Shown: one piece after another, positions 17,351-26,479 of the stretch
Numbering within the stretch: position 1 is the stretch's first letter
How the letters are laid out: each line of letters starts with the position of its first letter
Assembly: GCA_963739995.1 (NCBI GenBank)
Contig: CAVUCH010000024.1
Span: 1-64,000 of the forward strand
Length of the DNA stretch: 64,000 bases
DNA from: CAVUCH01 sp963739995
GTDB lineage: Bacteria > Acidobacteriota > Vicinamibacteria > Vicinamibacterales > JAENWD01
Reading direction: 5' to 3'
Translations under genes and position numbers: made by a program
Notes under the pieces: model-generated
Database searches by the model: none
What the model was told of the DNA's origin: nothing
What the model saw: the letters and a program-made list of their open reading frames with translations, nothing else

Positions 17351-18790
17351 CTACTGCGGTCGATCGGTGTACCGCCGCCGACGCCCGCGGCGGCGCCGCC
17401 TGCGCGGCGCCAGATCCAGCGGCTCGCCCGCGGGAACCCCGTCCACCGGGCCGACAGCCTCGAGGAACCCGCGCCAGTGCTCAAACGTTTCTGGCGCGCG
17501 GCCGTGTATCTCCAGCCACGTGAGCGCCTCGGGAAAAGGACCGCGCTGGATCAACGCGCGCTTCGCCCGCGGGCTGCTCTGGATGTCCGCGAGCCGCCGC
17601 TGCAGTGCGAGAACCTGCCGGAGCCGCTCCACGTCGCGCCGCGGCACCGGCAACAGGCCGAGGGTCGCGTTCGGGTCGCGCCAATCGTCGCGCTCCCGGC
17701 GCCGGCGGGCGCGCCGGTCATCGTCGGCCTGCGCGGTGGCGAGCCGCACGTCGCCGCGCTCGGCCAGGAACGGCCGGCGGCCGGTGAAGCCGCGCGGCAC
17801 CAGCAGCGTGCCGAGCAGCACGGGATTGGTCATCGAGTCGGGCACCGTCTCGAACCGGTGGCGGTACCGATCGAGTGCCGCGAGCGACTCCCACAAGGCG
17901 CCCCCGGCGATTCCCTCGAGCTCCGGCGCAATCCAGTGCAGCAGCCCGATGTCGGCCAACTCACGAAACGCGCGCTCTGCCGCGCCGGAGCGCAGGATCT
18001 TGTAGAACTCCTCGACGAGCCGCGCCGCCGCACTGCGCGCGATCTCCGGAGCGTTGCGGCGAATCGCGTCGACGACCGGGGGATCCACCGTGAACTCGAG
18101 GCGCGCGGCAAGGACGATCGCACGGAGCATCCGCACCGGATCCTCGCGGAAGCGCACGTCCGGATTGCCGATGCAGCGGATGACGCGTGCGTGCAGATCG
18201 TCGATGCCGCCGACGTAGTCGATGACGGAGAACGTCGCGATATCGTAGAAGAGGGCGTTGACGGTGAAGTCCCGGCGGAACGCGTCCTCTTCGGGTGTGC
18301 CGAAGGTGTTGTCGCGGTGGATGAGGTGATCGCGGTTCGCCGCCCCTGCTCGCCACTTCGAGCCGGATGACGCCCCTTCCACAACCGCCGGTTCACCGCC
18401 GCCGTCGGTCGCCTCCTCGTCCGGCGCACGCCGCTCCTCGAGCAGCTGGGCGTCTTCCGCGATCGCGTCGAGCTCCGCCTCGGTCACCAGCCGGCGGAAC
18501 GTCGCCACCTCGATCGCCTTCTGCCCGAACTTGACGTGCGCGAGGCGAAAGCGGCGGCCGATGATCCAGCAATTGCGGAACAGGCGCTTGACTTCGTAAG
18601 GATGCGCCGACGTCCCGATGTCGAAGTCCTTGGGTCGACGGCCAAGCAGGAGGTCGCGGACGCTGCCGCCCACGAGATATGCCAGGTGATCGAATTGCCG
18701 GAGCCGATTGAGGACCTTGAGGGCGTCTGGATCGATGTCCTTGCGCGAGAGGGTGTGCTGCGCGCGTGGGATGATCCGCGGGGTCACCAT
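17351..18790 (-). CDS. pcnB: Poly(A) polymerase / CCA-type tRNA nucleotidyltransferase, PcnB-like
   Basis: Class II nucleotidyltransferase adding A (or CCA) to RNA 3' ends. The head domain has YLVGGSVRDLLLGR, then PKDFDIGTSA (metal Asp pair), RNCWIIGRRFRLAHV and EVATFRR; the neck has FREDPVRMLRAI. These features, with the N-terminal IPRAQHTLSR, point to the PcnB poly(A) polymerase group rather than a CCA enzyme. An insert of about 50 residues rich in Glu and Gly interrupts the palm after EVATFRR. The C-terminus is a basic Arg-rich tail (RRRRRRGRRRR), common in PcnB. The start at 18790 is favoured over 18826 because TACAAT preceded by TGC lies 8 nt upstream. Confidence 0.9.
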   Translation of the reverse strand: MVTPRIIPRAQHTLSRKDIDPDALKVLNRLRQFDHLAYLVGGSVRDLLLGRRPKDFDIGTSAHPYEVKRLFRNCWIIGRRFRLAHVKFGQKAIEVATFRRLVTEAELDAIAEDAQLLEERRAPDEEATDGGGEPAVVEGASSGSKWRAGAANRDHLIHRDNTFGTPEEDAFRRDFTVNALFYDIATFSVIDYVGGIDDLHARVIRCIGNPDVRFREDPVRMLRAIVLAARLEFTVDPPVVDAIRRNAPEIARSAAARLVEEFYKILRSGAAERAFRELADIGLLHWIAPELEGIAGGALWESLAALDRYRHRFETVPDSMTNPVLLGTLLVPRGFTGRRPFLAERGDVRLATAQADDDRRARRRRERDDWRDPNATLGLLPVPRRDVERLRQVLALQRRLADIQSSPRAKRALIQRGPFPEALTWLEIHGRAPETFEHWRGFLEAVGPVDGVPAGEPLDLAPRRRRRRGRRRRYTDRPQ

Positions 18791-18798
18791 TCCCGCGA

Positions 18799-18804
18799 AT
18801 TGTA
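18799..18804 (-). promoter_or_regulatory. TACAAT extended -10, leaderless-type promoter of pcnB
   Basis: On the minus strand TGCTACAAT lies 8 nt before the ATG at 18790. Its position supports that start codon and an almost leaderless transcript. Confidence 0.45.
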
Positions 18805-18870
18805 GCAACTGCGCTGATCCGACCACAACCGCCTGAAAGGCTTGGACTTAGCTGGCCCTTCCCGCTGTGG

Positions 18871-18876
18871 TAGCAT
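18871..18876 (+). promoter_or_regulatory. TAGCAT extended -10 upstream of the 18884 gene
   Basis: TGGTAGCAT lies 7 nt before the ATG at 18884. The predicted transcription start falls at or next to the start codon, and no Shine-Dalgarno is present. Confidence 0.4.
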
Positions 18877-18883
18877 CGGGCCC

Positions 18884-19732
18884 ATGCGACCGATTGCGCT
18901 CGTGCTGACGCTCGCTGTCAGCCTGAACGCCGCCGCCGCCTTCGCGGCGGCTCCCGACCGCAGTGCGCTCGACCGCGCTCGCCGCGCCTACAACGCGGGT
19001 CGCTACGACGCCGCCATCGGGGCCGCACGCAAGGCCCTCGCGATGCCGGACCAAGTGGATGCCGCCCGGCTCGTGATCGCCCGCGCGCTCCTCGAGCGGT
19101 TTCGCACTTCGTCCCTGCCGGGAGACCTCATCGAGGCGCGCGACGCGCTCCGGGCGGTCAGCCTCCCCAGGCTCCCTGAGACTGAGCGGTACGAGCTGAT
19201 GGTCGGCTTCGGTCAGTGGTTGTTCCTCACCGGCCGCTTCGGCGCGGCCGCAGAGCTGTTCGATACGGCGCTCGGGTCCGCTGGAGGCGCGCCTGCCGTC
19301 AGCCGCGACCGGTTGCTCGATTGGTGGGCGAGCGCGCTGGACCACCACGTGCAGGAGTCGGGGGGCGACGCCGCCGAGCTCTATGGCCGGGTGCTGGAGC
19401 GGATGGAACAGGAAGCGCGGAGGGACCCCTCATCTGCGGCAGCCGCCTACTGGATTGCGGCAGCGGCGCGCGGGCTCGGCCGGCTGGAACGCGCGTGGCA
19501 GGCAGCCATGGCGGCGTGGGTGCGGACAGGTCTCACGGAGGATCGCGCCCCGGCGCTGCGGGCGGATCTGGATCGCCTGGTGCTGACGGCCATCATCCCC
19601 GATCGCGCGCGTGGGACGGGCCCTGCCAGGGGCGGCCGCCGGGAGGCCGCCGACACCATGATCACCGACTGGGAGCGCTTCAAGGCCGACTGGGAGCCCT
19701 CACCGCCCGCACCGTTGTTGCAGCCACAATGA
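18884..19732 (+). CDS. Secreted TPR-like hypothetical protein
   Basis: Protein of 282 aa with a signal peptide (MRPIALVLTLAVSLNAAAAFAA) and an alpha-helical body with TPR character: ARRAYNAGRYDAAIGAARKAL near residues 30-50 and further paired helices to about 230. It is periplasmic or outer-membrane associated by inference. No catalytic motif is seen. The C-terminal 50 residues are Gly/Arg/Pro rich and overlap the convergent EamA gene by 53 bp. The upstream extension of the frame (from 18842) is not secretory, so the 18884 ATG is preferred. Function unknown; scaffold or assembly roles are usual for TPR proteins. Confidence 0.75.
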   Translation: MRPIALVLTLAVSLNAAAAFAAAPDRSALDRARRAYNAGRYDAAIGAARKALAMPDQVDAARLVIARALLERFRTSSLPGDLIEARDALRAVSLPRLPETERYELMVGFGQWLFLTGRFGAAAELFDTALGSAGGAPAVSRDRLLDWWASALDHHVQESGGDAAELYGRVLERMEQEARRDPSSAAAAYWIAAAARGLGRLERAWQAAMAAWVRTGLTEDRAPALRADLDRLVLTAIIPDRARGTGPARGGRREAADTMITDWERFKADWEPSPPAPLLQPQ

Positions 19733-20534
19733 GCGCTCCCCCGGCCAGCGCCCATGGCCCGGGTCGCTCGCCGTGCGCCAGCCACGCCCACACCGGGTTC
19801 AGCACCGGCTCCGCGAGCAGCAGCAGGGACGCTTCGAGCGCGGTCACATCGCGCACGCCCGTCGACAGGCACAGATACGCCAGCCCGATCTGAAACACGC
19901 CGAGCCACACGAGCGCCATCCAGTCGGCCGGAAGCGCCCCGGTGATCGGCCAACCCAGAGGCAGGCACATCGCCGCCGCCACGAGGTTTCCCGACACGAC
20001 CGTGTTCAGCGTTGCACGCGGCTCCGTGCGCGCCACCCCGCGCAGCCCCATCACTGTCAGCGCGTAGGTCACGCCGCTTGCTGCGGCGACCACGTTGCCG
20101 GCCGACGGATTCGGGGCGCTGTCGACCGGGCCATCCCCGCCCACCATGAACGCCGCCATGCCTGCGCCAACAGCCAGCATGAACGGAATATCGTCGCGCC
20201 GATGTTTCTCTCGCAGCAGCCACGGCGCCGCAAGCAGGATGTACAGCGGCGCGGTGGCCTGGAGAAAGATCGCGTTGGCCGCGGTCGTGAGCTTGTTGGC
20301 CGTGACGAAGAGGACGAGGGTGAAGGCGTAGACGATCCCGACCAGCCAGTTGCGACGGCTCCAGTGCTGGCGGGCGTCCGGCAGGAGGATGAGCAACGCG
20401 ATTGCGGCAATCAGCGAACGCATCCCACTGACCTGCCAGGCGGTGAGCGTCGTCCACTTGATGGCGGCGCCGCCCGTCGAGAACAGGACGGCTGCGGCCA
20501 CGAGCAGCAACCGCGCCCTCACGTGCACCGTCAC
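19680..20534 (-). CDS. EamA/DMT-family transporter
   Basis: Drug/metabolite transporter superfamily permease, 284 aa, with about ten hydrophobic helices arranged as two EamA repeats (residues 1-135 and 150-278). Typical segments are STGGAAIKWTTLTAWQVSGMRS in the first helices and LLAEPVLNPVWAWLAHGE near residue 240, the conserved E-P-V region of EamA exporters. Substrates of such proteins are amino acids or other small metabolites; none can be assigned. The start is GTG (20534) or a second GTG at 20528. The gene is convergent with and overlaps the preceding plus-strand gene. Confidence 0.9.
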   Translation of the reverse strand: MTVHVRARLLLVAAAVLFSTGGAAIKWTTLTAWQVSGMRSLIAAIALLILLPDARQHWSRRNWLVGIVYAFTLVLFVTANKLTTAANAIFLQATAPLYILLAAPWLLREKHRRDDIPFMLAVGAGMAAFMVGGDGPVDSAPNPSAGNVVAAASGVTYALTVMGLRGVARTEPRATLNTVVSGNLVAAAMCLPLGWPITGALPADWMALVWLGVFQIGLAYLCLSTGVRDVTALEASLLLLAEPVLNPVWAWLAHGERPGPWALAGGALIVAATTVRAVRAPSRP

Positions 20535-20639
20535 GGCGCGAGCGCGCTGCCGGTTTTAACCACGCACCAAGGTCCAGGATTCCGGGAGCGCAGGCGCCCC
20601 GCCGGTCTCGTGCGACGCGCCACCTGCATGCTGCAGCTG

Positions 20640-23336
20640 CTATCCCTTCGCGTCCTTCCAGTTTTCGCCGATCCCGACATCCACCGTCAGAGGAACCGCG
20701 AGGGCTGCGGCGTTCTCCATCTGCTCGCGGATGATGGCCGAGAGCTCGTCGGCGCGCTCGCGGGGCACTTCGAACAACAGCTCGTCGTGCACGGTGAGGA
20801 TCATGCGGCCGGCCGGCCCGGATCGGCCCGAGAAGGCGGCGATGGCAGAGTGCACGTCAATCATCGCGCGCTTGAGGATATCGGCCGCGGTGCCCTGGAT
20901 GGGCATGTTGACGGTGACGCGCTCGGCCGCGGAGCGCACCTGCCCGTTGCGGCTCTTCAACTCCGGCACGAGCCGTCGCCGTCCGAAGAGCGTCTTGACG
21001 ACCCCGGTTTCGCGTGCCGTGGCGATCGTTCCGTCGATGAAGCCCCGCACGCGCGGAAAACCGGCGAAGTACGCATCGATGAACGCCTGCGCCGCCTGCT
21101 GGGTGACGCCGATGTCCTTCGCAAGGGTGAACGCCGTTTTTCCGTACAGCAGCGCGTAGTTGATGATCTTGGCGCGCCGCCGCAGCTCGTGCGGGCCGAG
21201 ACCCGACTCCGGCCCGAAGACCTTCAGCGCCGTCTGATCGTGGATGTCGTCACCCCGTTGGAAGGCGGCGATGAGCGTCTCGTCCTGCGACAGGTGCGCG
21301 AGCACTCGGAGCTCGATCTGCGAGTAGTCGGCGGAGATGAGCACGTGGCCCGCGTCGGCCACGAACGCACGGCGGATCTCGCGCCCGAGCTCCGTGCGGA
21401 TCGGAATGTTCTGCAAGTTCGGATCGCTGCTGCTCAACCGTCCGGTCGCGGCTACCGCCTGGTTGAAGCACGTGTGCACACGGCCGGTCTGCGGATGCAC
21501 CATTTGCGGCAGCGCGTCGATATAGGTCCCCTTCAGCTTCTGGAGGGCGCGCCACTCGAGCACCAGGCGCGGGAGGTCGTGCGTCAACGCCAGCTCCTCG
21601 AGCACCTCCACGGCGGTTGACACCGCACGGGTCTTCCCCGTCCGCTTGAGAGCCGGCAACTGCAGCTTGTCGAAGAGCACCTCGGCGAGCTGCTTCGGCG
21701 AGTTGATGTTGAACTCGAAGTTCGCGAGCTCGAAGATACGCGTGCTGAGCACCTGCAGCTCGTGCTCGATGCGGTGCGACTGCGCCGCCAGCGCGGGCCC
21801 GTCGAGGCGAACGCCGGCGCGCTCCATCTCGACCAGCACGGGCAGCAGCGGCAGCTCCAGCGTGCGGTAAACCTCGTCGAGCCCCGCCTGCGTCAGTTTC
21901 GGCTGGAGCTCCGCTGCAAGCTGCAGTGCGAGGTCCGCGCGCTCGCCGGCGTAATTCAGCGTCGCCGACATGGGTAAGGACGCCAGTCCCGCCGCCTTCG
22001 CGCCGCGCCCGCAGACGTCCTCTTCCGTCAGCGCCTTGTAGCCGAGGTGCTCGAGCGCCGTATCTTCCAACGGGTGACCCGATCGCGTCGCGTCGAGCAA
22101 GTAGCTGACCACCATCGAGTCGAAGTCGAGGCCTGAAAGTGTGACGCCGTGCTGCGCGAGAACGACCGCGTCGAACTTGGGGTCATGTCCGACCTTCGAC
22201 ACGGCCGGATCCTCGAGCACCGGCTTCAGCGCGGCGAGCACCTCGCGAGCGGAGAGCCCCGCTTCACCGAGCAGCGAACCCTGCTGCAGAGGCACGTACC
22301 AAGCGCGGCGAGGACGGGTGGCGAATGCGAGGCCCACGATCGTGGCCAGCATCGCCGTCGGCCTGTCTGGCAGCACCCGCAGCGCAAACCGCCCAGCGCC
22401 GCGCAACTCGTCGACCAGCCCGGCGAGGCCCTCGGGCGTGGTCACGGCCTCGTATTGCTTCTCGATCGTCTCCGCCGTCGGCGCATACTCCATCGTCAGC
22501 GAGCGGAAGCCGAGGCGTGAGAAGAGCGCATAGCAGCGCTCCCGTGAGGCGCCACGGAATCGGAAGGCGTCGATCTCGAATCCACACGGCACGTCGCCGC
22601 GGAAGCGGAGCAGCTCCCGGCTTTGACGCGCATTCTGGGCGTGCGCGAGGAGTGCCTCGCGATACTTCTTCAGCGGCACCTCCGCCGCGTGTTCGAGCAG
22701 GGCGTCGAGGGTGCCCCAGGTGGCGATCAGATCCTTAGCGCCTTTCTCGCCGATCCCTGGCACGCCCTTGATGTTGTCGACGGCATCGCCCATCAGTGCC
22801 AGCACGTCCACCACCTGCTCGGGGCTGACTCCCCACTTTTCACGCACCCCAGCCGCGTCGTACCAGATGCCCTCGTCACGCGGGTTGAACACGCGGACGC
22901 GATCGTCGACGAGCTGGAAGAAGTCCTTGTCGCCCGTCACGATCGCGACATCGTAGCCCTCCTGAACGGCGCACCGCGCCAGCGTCGCGATGACATCGTC
23001 GGCCTCGAAGCCCTCGGACGTGATCACCGGCACGCCTAGCGCTTCGCAGGCTTCGTGGACCCATGGAATCTGCTCGGCGAGATCCCCGGGCATCGCGGCG
23101 CGGTTCGCCTTGTAGTCGGTCACCATCTGATCCCGGAAGGTCGGGCCGGGCAGATCGAACGATGCCGCGATGTAGGCCGGCTGGTGGTCCGTCAACAACT
23201 TCCGCAGCATCGTGGTGAAGCCGTAGACCGCGTTCGTGGACTTCCCATCGGGGCCGCTCAGCCCGCGGATCGCGTGGTACGCGCGGTACATCTGGGAGCT
23301 GCCGTCGATGAGAAACAGCGTGGCCTTGGAGGACAT
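20640..23336 (-). CDS. polA: DNA polymerase I
   Basis: Repair and Okazaki-fragment polymerase, 898 aa. Residues 1-290: 5'-3' exonuclease (LFLIDGSSQMYRAY, FEADDVIATLA, VTGDKDFFQLV, GVPGIGEKGA). Residues 300-490: 3'-5' exonuclease-like domain in which the Exo I acidic pair (normally DTE) is replaced by RVL at 320-322, so proofreading is probably lost, although DFDSM and YAGERAD resemble Exo II and III. Residues 500-898: polymerase with motif A DYSQIELR (670-677), O-helix RRRAKIINYALLYG and motif C VHDELLFEV. The O-helix has Tyr727 where E. coli has Phe762. A TATACT box lies on the minus strand 39 nt upstream. Confidence 0.97.
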   Translation of the reverse strand: MSSKATLFLIDGSSQMYRAYHAIRGLSGPDGKSTNAVYGFTTMLRKLLTDHQPAYIAASFDLPGPTFRDQMVTDYKANRAAMPGDLAEQIPWVHEACEALGVPVITSEGFEADDVIATLARCAVQEGYDVAIVTGDKDFFQLVDDRVRVFNPRDEGIWYDAAGVREKWGVSPEQVVDVLALMGDAVDNIKGVPGIGEKGAKDLIATWGTLDALLEHAAEVPLKKYREALLAHAQNARQSRELLRFRGDVPCGFEIDAFRFRGASRERCYALFSRLGFRSLTMEYAPTAETIEKQYEAVTTPEGLAGLVDELRGAGRFALRVLPDRPTAMLATIVGLAFATRPRRAWYVPLQQGSLLGEAGLSAREVLAALKPVLEDPAVSKVGHDPKFDAVVLAQHGVTLSGLDFDSMVVSYLLDATRSGHPLEDTALEHLGYKALTEEDVCGRGAKAAGLASLPMSATLNYAGERADLALQLAAELQPKLTQAGLDEVYRTLELPLLPVLVEMERAGVRLDGPALAAQSHRIEHELQVLSTRIFELANFEFNINSPKQLAEVLFDKLQLPALKRTGKTRAVSTAVEVLEELALTHDLPRLVLEWRALQKLKGTYIDALPQMVHPQTGRVHTCFNQAVAATGRLSSSDPNLQNIPIRTELGREIRRAFVADAGHVLISADYSQIELRVLAHLSQDETLIAAFQRGDDIHDQTALKVFGPESGLGPHELRRRAKIINYALLYGKTAFTLAKDIGVTQQAAQAFIDAYFAGFPRVRGFIDGTIATARETGVVKTLFGRRRLVPELKSRNGQVRSAAERVTVNMPIQGTAADILKRAMIDVHSAIAAFSGRSGPAGRMILTVHDELLFEVPRERADELSAIIREQMENAAALAVPLTVDVGIGENWKDAKG

Positions 23337-23375
23337 CGTGTCGCGTTCGGAGGGTCAGTTCGCGAGGCAGAAATG

Positions 23376-23385
23376 AGTATATCAT
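23376..23385. promoter_or_regulatory. Overlapping divergent -10 boxes between polA and the 23429 gene
   Basis: Minus-strand TATACT (23381-23376) faces polA, and plus-strand TATCAT (23380-23385) faces the lipoprotein gene at 23429. The two boxes overlap in the only AT-rich stretch of the 92-bp spacer. No -35 match is evident. Sharing two bases implies mutual exclusion of the polymerases. Confidence 0.4.
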
Positions 23386-23428
23386 TCGCATTTGCGCCCT
23401 CCGGCGGGGGCCCGACCGTTGAATCCTC

Positions 23429-24190
23429 ATGCGTAGTCGGCTCGGGGCGCGACACTGGTTCGGAGGCCTGGCGTTCGTCGCCGTCGTCGTCGCGCTGCCC
23501 GGCTGCCGGGTCCTGGTGCCGCAGCAGGACCAGTACGAGGAAGAGCTGTACCTCGCCCTCGACGGGTCGGCGACCATGTACGTGAACGGCTCCGTTCCGG
23601 CACTCGTGGCGCTGCGGGGACTGGACCTGGACCCCGATCCGCTGAAGCCCGTCGACCGGCGGCGCGTTCGAGAACTCTACGAGTCTCCGGTCACACACGT
23701 CACCCGTGTCAGCACGTCACGCCGCGCGGGCCGCCGGTTCGTCCACCTGCGCATCGACGTCCGCAACGTGCGCCGGCTCCCGGAGGCGCGTCCGTTCGCC
23801 TGGTCCACCTACGATCTCCGCCGCACCGGAGCCGAGTATGTGTACAAGCAGGTGGTGGGCGCCGCCGCTGGGGGCGAGGGCAGCCAGGCGGGATGGCGCG
23901 GCTCGGAGGTCGTGGCGTTCCGCATGCACCTGCCGAGCAGGATTCGCTACCACGATGCACCCTCGAAGATGGTGGAGCGGGGCAACATCCTCGTCTGGGA
24001 GCAACCCCTCGCCGATCGGCTGGTGGGCAAGCCGGTCTCCATCGAGGCGCGCGTCGATACCGAGTCCATTCTGTACCGCACGCTGTGGTTGTTCGGCGTG
24101 ATGATCGTGGTTGTTGTCACCCTGTTTGCCGGCCTGCTCTGGTGGATCATGCGGAAAGGCCGGACGCATCCGCCGGCGGCGACCGCCTGA
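23429..24190 (+). CDS. Putative lipoprotein with C-terminal membrane anchor
   Basis: Protein of 253 aa, no family recognised. The N-terminus has a basic start, a hydrophobic core FGGLAFVAVVVA and a lipobox-like LPGC (Cys about residue 26). The body (30-210) is mixed alpha/beta with many Arg and Val, and a transmembrane helix occupies about 216-238 (LFGVMIVVVVTLFAGLLWWIM) followed by a basic tail. The combination suggests a protein tethered at both ends and facing the periplasm. It sits divergently from polA and 24 bp before a GNAT gene, so the two may be co-transcribed. Confidence 0.75.
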   Translation: MRSRLGARHWFGGLAFVAVVVALPGCRVLVPQQDQYEEELYLALDGSATMYVNGSVPALVALRGLDLDPDPLKPVDRRRVRELYESPVTHVTRVSTSRRAGRRFVHLRIDVRNVRRLPEARPFAWSTYDLRRTGAEYVYKQVVGAAAGGEGSQAGWRGSEVVAFRMHLPSRIRYHDAPSKMVERGNILVWEQPLADRLVGKPVSIEARVDTESILYRTLWLFGVMIVVVVTLFAGLLWWIMRKGRTHPPAATA

Positions 24191-24214
24191 CCGCGGGCAC
24201 GAGGTCTGTTTCAC

Positions 24215-24814
24215 ATGAGTCCGAGTGTGTTCTCTGCGAAACCAAGCGTGCTGCGCTGTTCGCGGTGCGGCAAGTTCGTCGACTGGGCCGAGGCGCGCCT
24301 GCAGATCGTCTGCGACTGCCGCCCGCACCTCGATCTCCCCCCGGTGCTCACGCGCGAGGCCTCGGCGGAAGACCGGGCAGTAGCGCTCGCGTTGTTCCGC
24401 CGTGACTTCGGCCGCACGAGCATCGCAAGCTTCGGCGAGATCATTCCCCTGAGCGAGACATCGACGATCGTCGCCGACATGCAGGGCGACATCTCGGGCG
24501 CGCTCGCGTGGAAGCGGCGGGAGGACGCCCTGCAGATCATTGCGCTCGCGACCGAGCCAATGTGGCAGCGATCCGGCGTGGGCGGGTACCTGGTTGCGGA
24601 AGCCGAGATCGTGGCGCGCCGCACCGGCGCACGACGAGTCGTGCTCGCGACCACGAACGACAACCTGCCGGCGCTGTACTTCTATCAGCGCCGCGGCTAC
24701 CGGCTCACCGAGGTTGTGCGTAACGCCTGGCGCGATCACGCCGAGCTCACCATCGGTGTGGGGTTTGCGGAAATTCCCGTGCTGGATGAGCTGAGGCTGG
24801 AAAAGACGCTCTGA
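24215..24814 (+). CDS. GNAT-family N-acetyltransferase with N-terminal zinc-ribbon-like segment
   Basis: Acetyl-CoA-dependent transferase of 199 aa. Residues 14-33 read CSRCGK...CDC and look like a zinc knuckle. The GNAT core runs from about 47 to 190, with the acetyl-CoA loop RSGVGGYL near residue 122 and the C-terminal YFYQRRGYRL signature. Substrate unknown: homologues modify amines of small molecules or protein N-termini. It follows the membrane-anchored lipoprotein gene by 24 bp. Confidence 0.85.
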   Translation: MSPSVFSAKPSVLRCSRCGKFVDWAEARLQIVCDCRPHLDLPPVLTREASAEDRAVALALFRRDFGRTSIASFGEIIPLSETSTIVADMQGDISGALAWKRREDALQIIALATEPMWQRSGVGGYLVAEAEIVARRTGARRVVLATTNDNLPALYFYQRRGYRLTEVVRNAWRDHAELTIGVGFAEIPVLDELRLEKTL

Positions 24815-24874
24815 GCGACGGCTCCAGGTGCCGCCGTTTGGCAGGCACCCGGGACCGCGTGTGTCGCGTGCCGA

Positions 24875-25426
24875 CTATCCGACCTTCTCGAGCTGCTCCT
24901 GCACTTCGGCGTCGGTCTTCAGCTCGTTCTTGACCGAGAACGCCCCGAACGTGGTCGCGAGCGATCGCGCCAGCATCCGTTCGACGTTGCTGTTGACCAC
25001 ACCGGTCAACGTCACTCGGCCCTGCTCGACGACGATGTGAATCGGCGGGTTTGCCATGGCAGCGTAGTGCCCGAAGTTCGAGTGGCCGTAGATGGCGCGC
25101 GCGATCCGATACCGGAGGTCGTCGTCGAACGGCGAGACCGGCAGGACGCCGATCTGGTTGCGTACGGCGTGCACGCCTTCAATCCGAGACACTCGTGCCG
25201 ACAGGTCGTCCTTCTTGAAGGGCGCCGTCACCTTCCCGTTCAGCGTCACCACCCCGTTGTCGACCGAAGCGCTCACGTCGTCGAAAATCGTGAACCGGGT
25301 GTACTTCTGCACCTCGCTGGCCACATCGTTCAGGACCTGCAGGTTCTTCCGCTCTTGGGTCTGGCCAGACGCGGGTGCGACGAAAACCGCGAGAGCCAGC
25401 GCTGCGAGCATCAACTGCTTCAACAT
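24875..25426 (-). CDS. Secreted BON-domain protein
   Basis: Periplasmic protein of 183 aa. GGAGGAAAG directly before the ATG at 25426 fixes the start, and the signal peptide follows (LMLAALALAVFVAPASGQ). Two BON modules are visible: about 40-95 (VSASVDNGVVTLNGKV) and about 112-165 (IHIVVEQGRVTLTGVV). BON domains bind phospholipid and often protect the envelope under osmotic stress (OsmY-like). The gene is monocistronic. The longer frame up to 25645 lacks secretory character. Confidence 0.85.
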   Translation of the reverse strand: MLKQLMLAALALAVFVAPASGQTQERKNLQVLNDVASEVQKYTRFTIFDDVSASVDNGVVTLNGKVTAPFKKDDLSARVSRIEGVHAVRNQIGVLPVSPFDDDLRYRIARAIYGHSNFGHYAAMANPPIHIVVEQGRVTLTGVVNSNVERMLARSLATTFGAFSVKNELKTDAEVQEQLEKVG

Positions 25427-25704
25427 CTTCTTTCCTCCTGCCGGCATCGTGCCGGCCGCGCTGACCCAGCCTTCAGGGGCAAGGGGTGTACCAGTCGGCC
25501 GGAGCGGCGCGCGTGTGATTTGGGGCGTAAGTACACGTTTTTTCGGTCGCGCGGATGACCTGCCGACAGGACGATGGCGCCGTACCGGAGGACAGCCGAG
25601 GGAGGTCTCCGACGCTGACGGCCCGACGCAGTCGGCCCGCCTCACGGGGCGGATCAGCGGTCAGTGCGCCGGAGGTGGCAGCCCGGGCGTGAAGCCCGAC
25701 GCGG

Positions 25705-25710
25705 TATGAT
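25705..25710 (+). promoter_or_regulatory. TATGAT -10 box, leaderless-type promoter of the ZIP gene
   Basis: TATGAT lies 9 nt before the GTG start at 25720. The expected transcription start is about 3 nt before the start codon. No Shine-Dalgarno. Confidence 0.45.
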
Positions 25711-25719
25711 CCCGCGCGC

Positions 25720-26450
25720 GTGTCCCCCTATTTCTACGCGATCGGTCTCAGCCTGATCGGCGGCTTCGGCGGGCTGCTGGTCGCGTCAACGTTGCTGCTA
25801 TTCCCGGACGGCGTGCGGGTGAAGATCGTGCCCTGGCTGGTGAGCTACGCTGTGGGCACGCTGCTGGGCGTGGCGCTGCTCGCGTTGCTGCCCGAAGCCT
25901 TGCAGGTCATGCCGCCACGACGTGTCTTCGAGTCGCTGCTCGGCGGCATCCTGCTGTTCTTCGTGCTCGAGAAGCTGGTCTTGTGGCGGCACTGCCACAC
26001 GAACGACTGCGAGGTGCACAGCACTGGCGCGTCGCTCGTGCTCATCGGCGATGCATTTCACAACTTCGTGGACGGGGCGATGATCGGGGCGGCCGTGCTC
26101 ACGTCCGTGCCGCTGGGCGTCAGCACCGCCATTGCCGTCGCCACGCACGAAGTACCCAGGAGGTCGGTGACTTCGCCGTCCTGCTGCATGCGGGCTACAG
26201 CCGCAGGCGCGCGCTGCTGCTCAACGTGCTCTCGGGCGCTTCCGCGGTCGTCGGCGCCGCGATCGCCGTGCTGCTCGTCGACGCCATGCCGACGCTCAAG
26301 CCATACCTGCTGTGCGTGGCCGCCGCCAGCTTCCTCTACATCGCGATGGCCGATCTGATACCGGATCTGCACAGCGGCCGGATCGCAGGCGGCGCGTTTC
26401 GTCAGTTGCTGCTCGTCGCTGCCGGCGTGATGACGGCGTACTTCCTCTGA
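25720..26450 (+). CDS. ZIP-family divalent metal transporter, interrupted by a 1-nt deletion
   Basis: Inner-membrane transporter for zinc or related cations, about 243 aa, eight hydrophobic helices. The fourth-helix motif GDAFHNFVDGAMIGAA and fifth-helix HEVP are the metal-binding signature. The frame starting at 25720 fails at 26155-26157: the deduced HEVPRRSV should read HEVPQEVGD, restored if CCC is CCCC (context GAAGTACCCAGG). The second frame then runs to 26450 (FAVLLHAGYSRRRAL through MTAYFL). A homopolymer error at a GTAC site is the simplest explanation. The start is GTG just after a TATGAT box. Confidence 0.85.
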
Positions 26451-26479
26451 GGCGTCAAATCCGGAGACAACCGGGTTGC

